Source of the DNA: Dermacoccus abyssi
Lineage (GTDB): Bacteria > Actinomycetota > Actinomycetes > Actinomycetales > Dermatophilaceae
DNA length: 64,000 bases
Reading direction: 5' to 3' (one strand)
Assembly: GCF_034541975.1 (NCBI RefSeq)
Contig: NZ_JAVYJM010000001.1
How positions within the stretch are numbered: the stretch's first letter is position 1; every line of letters starts with the position of its first letter. The position numbers were made by a program, and so were the translations under genes. The notes beneath the pieces were generated by a model. It worked only from the letters and a program-made list of their open reading frames with translations. It did no database searches and was not told the origin of the DNA. Shown here piece after piece: positions 34,892-41,972 of this stretch.

Positions 34892-35926
34892 TCAGCGGAT
34901 CTCGCGCACCCACCAGAAGAACGCGCCCAAACCGTCGGGGCTGACGGCGGCCGCCAGCGCCGAACGTACCGCCAGCCGTTGCAGGTAGGCCGGGGGGGCG
35001 GTGTGCGCCAGATCGAGCGGCACCGGCTCGAGGGGCTCCTCGCCGAACAGATCGAGCATGACGGCGCGCTGCGTCGTCACGTGATCGGCGTCGAGGGAAT
35101 CGACGGCCACGTGGGCCGTGACGTCGCACGAACCGTCCGGGATCGGAGTGCACTCGGCGCCTTCGCGGAACCCGGTGAGTGTGCCGAGCGGTGGCCGCGT
35201 CGCTCTCGTGTGGCCGTAGTCCACACCGACGAGAACGCTGCCCGGCGTGGCGTGGCGTGACACGTTCTCGATCAGGTACGACCACGCGCGGTCACGGGTG
35301 AGGCCGACCTCGACGCGCTCGCCGGGAAGGTGGGTCTCGGCAGCGTCGGGGCCGGGAGACGACGTGGCGTCCGAAGTATCGTGCTGCGGCCGCCACCAGC
35401 GTCGGACCCAGTCGAGCTCGGGCTCGGTGAGCGGCTCGCCGACTGACTCAGTGCCGTCGTGTGCGACGAGAACGCTGCGCAGGACGCCGTCGTCGTCTGC
35501 TTCGGCGACCGTGCACGGCACGACGTCGAGCCACTCGTGAGCGACGACGAGCGCGCGGCGTCCGTCGAGGAAATCGAAGTCGGGAACGGCGGCCGCACCC
35601 GGTGACTGCACCCACGCGATGCGGTCGCTCACGGCGTCCGGCCGAGCGACGACATCGACGCCGACGAGCTCGAGCGACGGGTCAGCGAACCGTGCGAGAG
35701 CCTCGAGGAGTTCACCGCGCCCGCATGCGAAGTCCACGACGACCTCGGCGTCGCAGCGCTCGGCGTAGGCGAGCACCGCCTGAGCCAGCACATCGGCGAC
35801 GCCGGGAATGCCCTGCGCCGAGGTGGCGAAGTGGCCCGCCGGCCCCTCGTCGCGTCGATAGAAACCGGCTTCGCCGTAGAGCGCATCGTGCCAGGCGTCG
35901 AACCAGGGTCGGGGGTGGGTGCTCAC
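34892..35926 (-). CDS. SAM-dependent methyltransferase of the MidA/NDUFAF7 family (COG1565)
   Basis: The 344 residues match the MidA/NDUFAF7 class: N-terminal WFDAWHDALYGEAGFYRR, SAM-binding VVVDFACGRGELLEAL (residues 62-77), VVAHEWLDVVPC (usually NEFLDALP), and late GVDYGHTR, GTLTGFREG and CDVTAHVAVDSL. In mitochondria NDUFAF7 dimethylates an arginine of NDUFS2, the NuoD homologue, during complex I assembly. A NuoD-like gene lies 2 kb away here. The GTG start at 35926 is supported by GACAAT 6 nt upstream. The open frame extends upstream into unrelated sequence and should be ignored. It converges on the CGNR gene. Confidence 0.85.
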   Translation of the reverse strand: MSTHPRPWFDAWHDALYGEAGFYRRDEGPAGHFATSAQGIPGVADVLAQAVLAYAERCDAEVVVDFACGRGELLEALARFADPSLELVGVDVVARPDAVSDRIAWVQSPGAAAVPDFDFLDGRRALVVAHEWLDVVPCTVAEADDDGVLRSVLVAHDGTESVGEPLTEPELDWVRRWWRPQHDTSDATSSPGPDAAETHLPGERVEVGLTRDRAWSYLIENVSRHATPGSVLVGVDYGHTRATRPPLGTLTGFREGAECTPIPDGSCDVTAHVAVDSLDADHVTTQRAVMLDLFGEEPLEPVPLDLAHTAPPAYLQRLAVRSALAAAVSPDGLGAFFWWVREIR

Positions 35927-35940
35927 GCTCCCATTGTCGC

Positions 35941-35993
35941 GATGTTTCCTCAAGAACGCGGCACCCGTGCCGCGGCGCCCGCTCATCATCGGG
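35941..35993. repeat. 53-bp direct repeat, copy 1 (upstream of kinase gene)
   Basis: About 79 percent identical by eye to 36567-36619. It contains the palindrome CGCGGCAC-CC-GTGCCGCG. The two copies bracket the P-loop kinase gene. Confidence 0.6.
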
Positions 35994-36004
35994 AGAATGG
36001 GCGG

Positions 36005-36568
36005 ATGCCGATCATCGATGTTGACGAGTTCGTGAGCCGCACATCGCGCGAACCGGCCCGCCGCGTTCTCGTCGCGGGCACTTCCGGCTCCGGGAAGACA
36101 ACCCTCGCCGCCCGCATCGGCGACGCGCTCGGCATCGAACACGTCGAGATCGACGCTCTCTTCCACGGCCCGAACTGGACCCCGCGCGCCACCTTCCTCG
36201 ACGACGTCGAGCGCTTCAGCGCAGGCGCGGCCTGGGTCACCGAATGGCAGTACAGCCAGGTGCGCCCGCTCCTCGCGCAGCGCGCCGACCTCATCGTCTG
36301 GCTCGACCTGCCGCGCCACGTCGTCATGCGACAGGTCGTCGCGCGCACGGTGCGACGGCGTCGGCACCGCGAGGAGCTGTGGAACGGCAACGTCGAAGGC
36401 CCCCTGCATGAGGTTTTCACCGACCCCGAGCACATCGTCCGGTGGGCCTGGGCGACGTACGACCGCAACCGCAGCCTCGTCCAGGAGATGGCGAGAGCGC
36501 GCCCCGGCCTCCCGATCGTCAGGGTGCAGAACCGCACGGACGCCGCCCGCCTCGTCGACGCGTTGTGA
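36005..36568 (+). CDS. P-loop kinase, adenylate-kinase/FlaR-like
   Basis: A 187-residue cytoplasmic protein with a Walker A GTSGSGKTT (around residue 25) and the FlaR/topology-modulation-like signature HVEIDALFHGPNWTPR. Arginine-rich RRRRHREELWNGN and a WAWATYDRN motif typical of this adenylate-kinase-like family follow. Substrate unknown. GGGAGA/GGGCGG precede the ATG. It is flanked by two copies of an imperfect 53-bp repeat, which suggests insertion or duplication. Confidence 0.82.
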   Translation: MPIIDVDEFVSRTSREPARRVLVAGTSGSGKTTLAARIGDALGIEHVEIDALFHGPNWTPRATFLDDVERFSAGAAWVTEWQYSQVRPLLAQRADLIVWLDLPRHVVMRQVVARTVRRRRHREELWNGNVEGPLHEVFTDPEHIVRWAWATYDRNRSLVQEMARARPGLPIVRVQNRTDAARLVDAL

Positions 36569-36619
36569 TGTTGCCTGCGTAACGAGGCGCCGGTGCCGCG
36601 GCGCCCGGTCAACATCGGG
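36567..36619. repeat. 53-bp direct repeat, copy 2 (downstream of kinase gene)
   Basis: Second copy, beginning at the kinase stop codon; it shares GTGCCGCGGCGCCCG exactly with copy 1. It carries its own GGCGCCG/CGGCGCC stem. Confidence 0.6.
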
Positions 36620-36647
36620 GATGCGGATCGCAGGTAGCGTGGGGCGA

Positions 36648-37595
36648 GTGAGTGAAATGGGGCCGCCGAGCCTTCGCGTCGGCGTCATCGGTGCCGGACG
36701 CGTCGGTGCCGTCCTCGCTGCCGCGTTGCGCAAGGCCGGGCACGAGGTCGTCGCGGCGTCCGGCGTCAGCGACGCGAGCCGTGAGCGCGCTGAGGCGCTG
36801 CTGCCCGCCGTGCCGCTCCTCCAGCCACAGGAGGTCGCCCAGCGTGCCGACCTGCTCCTGCTCACCGTCCCCGACGACGAACTGGCACCGCTCGTCGCGG
36901 GACTCGACTTCCCGGGCGCTCTCGGCGCCCGCATCGTCGTTCACACGAGCGGTGCGCAGGGCCTGGCCGTGCTCTCCCCGGTCGTCGAGGCGGGCGGCGT
37001 GCCCCTCGCCATCCACCCGGCGATGACGTTCAGCGGCACCGACGCCGACCTGCCGCGCCTTTCCGGATGCCCCTTCGCCGTCACGGCGATGCCCGACCAC
37101 CGCATGGTCGCGGACGCCCTCGTCCTCGACATCGGCGGGGAGCCGTTCACCCTCGACGAAGCCGACCGCACGCAGTACCACGCAGCGCTCGCACACGGCT
37201 CGAACCACCTCGTCACCCTCGTCGCGCAGGCCGCCGAACTGTTGCGCCGCATCGACGTCGACGACCCCGGACGCCTCCTGCGGCCGCTACTCGAAGCCGC
37301 CCTCGACAACGCCCTCGAGCGTGGCGACAAGGCCCTCACCGGCCCCGTCGCCCGTGGCGATGCGGGCACGCTGACGCGTCACCTCGCGATGCTCGATGCC
37401 CTCGCAGCCGACGGTGTCGCCGGCGACATCCCGCCCACCTACCGCGCCCTCGCGCTCGCCACGGCCCGCCGTGCGGGATCGCGCGGGGCGCTCACCCCGA
37501 TCCAGATCGACGCCGTCCTCGGCGTCCTCGAACCGCCCGGTGTCGCGGGCCCCTCCGACACCACCGAACCGCCAGCACCAGGAGAACCCCGATGA
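36648..37595 (+). CDS. Rossmann-like / DUF2520 protein (NADP-oxidoreductase-like) upstream of panC
   Basis: A 315-residue protein with an N-terminal dinucleotide fold (RVGVIGAGRVGAVLAAAL, residues about 8-25) and a C-terminal all-helical DUF2520 domain (YHAALAHGSNHLVTLVAQA, GPVARGD, YRALALATARRA). In actinobacteria it precedes panC, so a role in pantothenate synthesis has been suggested but is unproven. The GTG start is chosen because TAGCGT ends 7 nt before it; ATG 36657 is an alternative. It overlaps panC by ATGA. Confidence 0.85.
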   Translation: MSEMGPPSLRVGVIGAGRVGAVLAAALRKAGHEVVAASGVSDASRERAEALLPAVPLLQPQEVAQRADLLLLTVPDDELAPLVAGLDFPGALGARIVVHTSGAQGLAVLSPVVEAGGVPLAIHPAMTFSGTDADLPRLSGCPFAVTAMPDHRMVADALVLDIGGEPFTLDEADRTQYHAALAHGSNHLVTLVAQAAELLRRIDVDDPGRLLRPLLEAALDNALERGDKALTGPVARGDAGTLTRHLAMLDALAADGVAGDIPPTYRALALATARRAGSRGALTPIQIDAVLGVLEPPGVAGPSDTTEPPAPGEPR

Positions 37596-38446
37596 GCGCA
37601 CCCGTCGTCGCCCACACCCGAGCCGAGTTCGCCGACGCCCGAGCGAAGCTCGACGGCAGCGTCGCCGTCGTCATGACGATGGGCGCCCTCCACGAGGGCC
37701 ACGCCACCCTCATCCGTGAAGCACGCGCCGCCAACGACAACGTCATCGTGACGATCTTCCTCAACCCGCTGCAGTTCGCCGCTGGTGAGGACCTGTCTCG
37801 TTACCCGCGCACGCTCACGAGCGACCTCGAGATCTGCGAGCGAGAGGGCGCTGACCTCGTGTTCGCCCCCAGCCCCGACGTCGTCTACCCCGACGGCGAG
37901 CCCGGCGTCCGCATCTCCGCCGGCCCGCTCGGCACCGTTCTTGAGGGCGCATCGCGCCCCGGTCACTTCGACGGCATGCTCACCGTCGTCAACAAGTTGC
38001 TCAACATCGTCGGCCCGACCCGCGCCTACTACGGGCAGAAGGACGCGCAGCAGCTCCTGCTCATCAAGCGCATGGCGCGCGACCTCGACATGCCCGTCGA
38101 GATCGTCGGCGTCCCGACGGTGCGCGAGCATGACGGCCTCGCCCTCTCCAGCCGCAACGTCTACCTCAGTGAGCACGACCGCGAGGTGGCCCTGTGCCTG
38201 TCGAAGGCACTCAAGGCCGGGGAAGCTGCACGCAACTCCGGCCCGGCCGCCGTTCGGCGTGCGGCCCGTGAGGTGCTCGTGCGTGAGCCGCTCGCGCTCG
38301 TCGACTATCTCGTGCTCGTCGACCCGGTGACGCTCGAACAGGTGCCCGAGTACTTCCGCGGAGAGGCACTGCTCGCCGTGGCCGCGAAGGTGGGGACGAC
38401 GCGCCTGATCGACAACATCCCGCTGGTCATCGGCGGCGATCGCTGA
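37592..38446 (+). CDS. panC: pantothenate synthetase
   Basis: Joins pantoate and beta-alanine with ATP. The 284-residue protein shows VMTMGALHEGHATLIREA (HxGH), FLNPLQF, VLEGASRPGHFDGMLTVV (given in part), YYGQKDAQQ and LSSRNVYLS, all active-site motifs of the cytidylyltransferase-like family. AGGAG precedes the ATG. panD and coaX, often next in actinobacteria, are absent here. Confidence 0.97.
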   Translation: MSAPVVAHTRAEFADARAKLDGSVAVVMTMGALHEGHATLIREARAANDNVIVTIFLNPLQFAAGEDLSRYPRTLTSDLEICEREGADLVFAPSPDVVYPDGEPGVRISAGPLGTVLEGASRPGHFDGMLTVVNKLLNIVGPTRAYYGQKDAQQLLLIKRMARDLDMPVEIVGVPTVREHDGLALSSRNVYLSEHDREVALCLSKALKAGEAARNSGPAAVRRAAREVLVREPLALVDYLVLVDPVTLEQVPEYFRGEALLAVAAKVGTTRLIDNIPLVIGGDR

Positions 38447-38453
38447 CGTGGGC

Positions 38454-38482
38454 GCCCGCCTCGGAGCGGGCATCCGTAGAAT
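38454..38482 (+). promoter_or_regulatory. hairpin after panC followed by -10 box of the small membrane gene
   Basis: GCCCGC-CTCGGA-GCGGGC (38454-38471) may end the pan operon. TAGAAT (38477-38482) directly follows and fits a -10 for the next gene, giving a leader of about 40 nt. Confidence 0.45.
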
Positions 38483-38529
38483 GAAGGCTCCGAGCGCCGC
38501 GCTCGGATTCGACGAAAGGACGTGAAGTC

Positions 38530-38793
38530 GTGGACACCCTGTGGCCGGCCATTCAGACGCTCGTGCCGTCCATCGGCATCCTCGGTCTCTTCTACGTCAT
38601 CATGCGCCACATCATGGAGGGCGACCGCCGCGAGCGCATCGCCCAGCAGCAGTGGGAACGTGATCACGACCTTGCCAAGGGCACCGTCGCGCCGAAGGAA
38701 GCAGACGCAGTTCTGCAGAATGCGCACCTTCCCAAGTCGGCACCTGGAACGATGGATAGCCGAATTGATCGCTCGGTCGATCGTGATAACTAG
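38530..38793 (+). CDS. small single-pass membrane protein, unknown function
   Basis: The 87-residue protein begins with a hydrophobic segment (residues 4-25, WPAIQTLVPSIGILGLFYVI), continues with a charged amphipathic helix (RHIMEGDRRERIAQQQWERD) and ends with a polar tail. GTG start with AAAGGA about 10 nt upstream. It occupies the place where lysS or coaX lies in other actinobacteria. The family was not recognised, but the coding bias and own promoter support it as real. Confidence 0.65.
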   Translation: MDTLWPAIQTLVPSIGILGLFYVIMRHIMEGDRRERIAQQQWERDHDLAKGTVAPKEADAVLQNAHLPKSAPGTMDSRIDRSVDRDN

Positions 38794-38889
38794 ATTTTCG
38801 TTTTTCTTAACCCTTTCGTTAGGCTTGCCTTGTTGAAGTGACCGAGCGCAGTGCTCGGCGCAATGAAATGGCCTGAAGGGGTGCACAAC

Positions 38890-39210
38890 ATGGCGCAGCG
38901 TGTACACGTGACGCTTGAGGACGACATCGACGGTTCAGAGGCCGCGGAGACCATTCAATTCGGTCTCGACGGCGTCAGCTACGAGATCGACCTCTCTGAC
39001 GCGAACGCCGCGCAGTTGCGCGACTCGCTCTCGAAGTGGGTCGGGCACGCGCGTCGTGTCGGTGGCCGCAAGCAGCAGGCTCGCACGACGTCAGCTCGTA
39101 ACGATCTGAACGAGATTCGCGAGTGGGGTCGTGCGAACGGTTACAAGGTCAGCGACCGTGGTCGCGTTTCGGCCGACGTTCTCAAGGCGTTCGACGCCGC
39201 CAAGGGCTGA
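38890..39210 (+). CDS. lsr2: Lsr2-family nucleoid-associated xenogeneic silencer
   Basis: A 106-residue DNA bridging protein that binds AT-rich minor grooves and silences acquired genes. The N-terminal dimerisation domain includes VHVTLEDDIDGSEA and VSYEIDLSDANAAQLRD. The C-terminal DNA-binding domain has REWGRANGYKVSDRGRVSADVLKAF, whose central RGR is the AT-hook-like motif. The start is ATG 38890 with AAGGGG 8 nt upstream. The preceding 95 bp are AT-rich and contain TAGGCT, which suggests autoregulation. Confidence 0.96.
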   Translation: MAQRVHVTLEDDIDGSEAAETIQFGLDGVSYEIDLSDANAAQLRDSLSKWVGHARRVGGRKQQARTTSARNDLNEIREWGRANGYKVSDRGRVSADVLKAFDAAKG

Positions 39211-39275
39211 ACTGAACTCGGTGAACAAACGAAAGGGCTCGTCATTTCATCCAACGACCGGCCATTTGGTTTGTT

Positions 39276-40157
39276 TTATCCTCTTTTCAGGATGTTCATA
39301 GGATCTTCCGAGTGCATTCTGTGATCGAGCACCTCGTCGAGATCGATCTGTTCCAGAGTTCCGGGGCTGTCCGCCGCGTTGCTGATCTCGTCCCACGTGC
39401 GCGGCAGCGCAACGAAGGGCCGGTTTCTTCCGCGCAGTGACCACGGCGTGATGGTCGTCTTCGCCGCCACGTTCTGCGACCAATCGATGAATACCTTTCC
39501 CGGGCGTAGGGATTTGGTCATCTTGGCCGTCACGAGATCAGGTTCGAGCTCGGTGAGTTTCTCCGCGACGACGCGGGCGAACTCGCGGGCCTCGTCGCTC
39601 GAGCGTTTCCCGTCGAGGGCCGCGTAGACCTGCATCCCCTTGCTGCCCGAGGTGACGGGTACGCAGGCCCACCCGAGGGAATCGAGCAGGTCCTTCATGA
39701 CGAGGGCCACGCGCGCGCACTCGTCGAGACCCGCGGGTGCGCCGGGGTCGAGGTCGAGCACGAGGCGATCGGGAGCCCGGCGCTCGCCGTTCTCCCAGCG
39801 CCACTGCGGCGTGTGGAACTCGAGCGACGCGAGGTTGGCGAAGTAGGTCAGCGCCGCCGTCGAGTCGACGAAGGGGTAGCGCACGCCGTCGATGTCGTGC
39901 GCCGTCAGCCACGAGGGCGCTCCGCCGGGCACGTTCTTCTCGAAGAAGTTGAGGTCGCCCACGCCGTGGGGGAAACGCACGCGCGTCACGGGGCGCCCGG
40001 CCATCTGCGGCAACAGGCGCGGTGCGACAGCCGCGTAGTAGTGGAGCACCTCGCCCTTCGTCGTCTCGGTGGCGGGGTAGAGGAGCTTGTCGAGATTCGT
40101 CAGCTTCAGGCGCCGCCCGTCGACCTCGGCGACGGTGACCGTCGGTTCGTCAGCCAC
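39276..40157 (-). CDS. ligD: LigD polymerase/primase domain protein (NHEJ)
   Basis: A 293-residue stand-alone polymerase domain of the archaeo-eukaryotic primase superfamily, used to fill or extend ends during non-homologous end joining. Motifs are LTNLDKLLYP, FFEKNVP, the metal-binding DLDPG, VTSGSKGMQVYA and TPWSLRGRNRP. GTG 40157 is preferred because GGGGG stands 5 nt upstream; GTG 40163 is possible. It overlaps the upstream ligase gene by 8 bp. Confidence 0.92.
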   Translation of the reverse strand: MADEPTVTVAEVDGRRLKLTNLDKLLYPATETTKGEVLHYYAAVAPRLLPQMAGRPVTRVRFPHGVGDLNFFEKNVPGGAPSWLTAHDIDGVRYPFVDSTAALTYFANLASLEFHTPQWRWENGERRAPDRLVLDLDPGAPAGLDECARVALVMKDLLDSLGWACVPVTSGSKGMQVYAALDGKRSSDEAREFARVVAEKLTELEPDLVTAKMTKSLRPGKVFIDWSQNVAAKTTITPWSLRGRNRPFVALPRTWDEISNAADSPGTLEQIDLDEVLDHRMHSEDPMNILKRG

Positions 40158-41097
40158 GCGCACCCCCGATGTCGAGGCGCAGACCCTTGTAGGACGGCTG
40201 ACGCAGGCGCCCGCCGGCGCTGCGGCCGAGGTGGGTGACGTCGACCGTGATCTCCGGGCGCACCCAGTGCGTGCCCTCGAGGTCCTCGGGCGGCAGGTCG
40301 TCGGCGGTGAAGGGGCACTGTGGCATCGGCGTGAGCCACTCGAGCAACGCCCGACCGCTGGAGGCGGAGAAGCCGGTCCCCACGCGGCCGCGGTAGCGCA
40401 GGCCGTCGTCGGTCACCTCGCCGACGAGGATCGCACCCACCTGCGCGAGCGAACCCGCGACCGGCCGCCAGCCTCCGACGACGAAGGTGTCAGCCTGGCG
40501 ATGGACGCTCTTGAGCCACTCCTCGCTGCGCACGCCGGGTCGGTACGGAGCGTCGACGCGCTTGCTCACGATGCCTTCCACGCCCTGTTCGAGCGTCGCG
40601 GCGAAAAGGGCCGCGCCGTCCTCGTACGCCTCCGGCACCTCGACGGCGACGCCGTCAGCCACGCCCGCCCCCTCGAGCAGGGCGCGCCGGGCGCTCCACG
40701 GCATCGTGACGACGTCGTGGCCGGCGGCGCGCAGGACGTCGAAGGCCATGAATCGCACGGGGGTTCGGGCCATGCGCCGGGCGTCCTCGGGCGAGGTTGC
40801 CGACATTCGCGAGCGGCCACCCCCGGGAGCGAGCCGGTGCATCACCGTGCGGAAGTCGGGTGCCCCGTCGACGAGGGCGACGATCTCGCCGTCGAGCACG
40901 ATGTCGTCGAAGTCGGCTAGGTGCGAGCCGGTGATCTCGGGGAAGCGAGCCGTGGCGTCGGCGCCGGACCGGGTGGCGATGCTCATCTCGCCGCCGCTCA
41001 CCGTGACGATGGCGCGGATGCCGTCCCACTTCACCTCGTGGCGCCACGACGGCCCCGTCGGCGGCGCTGCTGCGGGTGAGGCGAGCATGGGGCGCAT
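40150..41097 (-). CDS. ligD: ATP-dependent DNA ligase (LigD ligase domain, NHEJ)
   Basis: A 315-residue ligase that seals ends held by Ku. The adenylation site is EVKWDGIRA (KxDG), with LDGEIVAL, FMAFDVL, EGIVSKRVDAPYRPG and an OB-fold region (VGTGF). The chain ends near residue 315 without a phosphoesterase module. TAGGGT (minus strand, 41104-41109) lies 6 nt before the ATG, so the mRNA is probably leaderless. It diverges from ku. Confidence 0.93.
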   Translation of the reverse strand: MRPMLASPAAAPPTGPSWRHEVKWDGIRAIVTVSGGEMSIATRSGADATARFPEITGSHLADFDDIVLDGEIVALVDGAPDFRTVMHRLAPGGGRSRMSATSPEDARRMARTPVRFMAFDVLRAAGHDVVTMPWSARRALLEGAGVADGVAVEVPEAYEDGAALFAATLEQGVEGIVSKRVDAPYRPGVRSEEWLKSVHRQADTFVVGGWRPVAGSLAQVGAILVGEVTDDGLRYRGRVGTGFSASSGRALLEWLTPMPQCPFTADDLPPEDLEGTHWVRPEITVDVTHLGRSAGGRLRQPSYKGLRLDIGGARG

Positions 41098-41153
41098 AGG
41101 CTCACCCTAGACGCGGTGTGCGGGCCACACGCAGCCCGCGAGGAAAGGACGCC

Positions 41154-41945
41154 ATGCGAGCCATCTGGAAGGGCGCGGTCAGCTTCGGCCTCGTCAACGT
41201 GCCGGTGCGGTTGTACTCCGCCACCGAGAACCACGACGTTCAGTTCCGTCAGGTCCACGCCGAGGACGGCGGGCGCATCAAGTACCAGCGGGTGTGCAGT
41301 CTCGACGGCGAGAAGGTGGCCTACAGCGACATCGCGAAGGGCTACGAGACCGACGAGGGTCAGATGGTCGTGCTCACCGACGCCGACCTCGCCGAGCTGC
41401 CCCTGTCGACGAGCAAGGAGATCGCAGTCGACCGCTTCGTGCCGGCCGAGCAGATCAGCCCGCTCGTGCTCGACAAGGTCTACTACCTCGAACCCGACAA
41501 GGCCGCGATCAAGCCGTACGCCCTTCTGCGCAGCGCGCTCGAGGAGAGCGGTCGCGTCGCCGTCGTGACGGTGGCCATCCGCACGCGCGTGACCGTGGCG
41601 GTGTTGCGCGTTCACGAGGACACCCTCGTGCTGCAGACGCTGTTGTGGCCCGACGAGGTGCGCGAGCCCGACTTCGCGGTGCTCGCCGAGAAGAGCGAGG
41701 TCACCGACGCCGAGCAGGCGATGGCCGCGATGCTGGTCGAATCGCTCTCGGGTGACTTCGACCCGAGCGCCTACGAGGACGAGTACGAGCAGGCCGTCAA
41801 GCAGCTCGTCGAGGCCAAGCTCGCCGGGGGAGAGGTCCACGAGCCCGAGGCCGAGAAGGAGGAGAGCGCCCAGGTCGTCGATCTTCTCGCGGCTCTGCAG
41901 GCCAGCGTCGACCGGGCGAAGAAGGCGCGCGGCGAAGCGGTCTGA
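41154..41945 (+). CDS. ku: Ku-family DNA end-binding protein
   Basis: Homodimeric ring that binds double-strand breaks and recruits LigD. The 263-residue protein starts MRAIWKGAVSFGLVNVPV, the standard Ku opening. It has QFRQVHAEDGGRIKYQRVC, YYLEPDKAA and LRSALEE, and a short acidic/basic C-terminal tail. AGGAAAGG precedes the ATG. The 56-bp spacer to the divergent ligase gene carries both promoters. Confidence 0.96.
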   Translation: MRAIWKGAVSFGLVNVPVRLYSATENHDVQFRQVHAEDGGRIKYQRVCSLDGEKVAYSDIAKGYETDEGQMVVLTDADLAELPLSTSKEIAVDRFVPAEQISPLVLDKVYYLEPDKAAIKPYALLRSALEESGRVAVVTVAIRTRVTVAVLRVHEDTLVLQTLLWPDEVREPDFAVLAEKSEVTDAEQAMAAMLVESLSGDFDPSAYEDEYEQAVKQLVEAKLAGGEVHEPEAEKEESAQVVDLLAALQASVDRAKKARGEAV

Positions 41946-41972
41946 CGCTGCGGCTCGCCGGTCGCGACTCCG

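Noticed and set aside
34892..36934. 680-codon reading of the methyltransferase frame
   Set aside because: The part upstream of 35926 is antisense to the kinase gene; family N terminus begins at the GTG used here.
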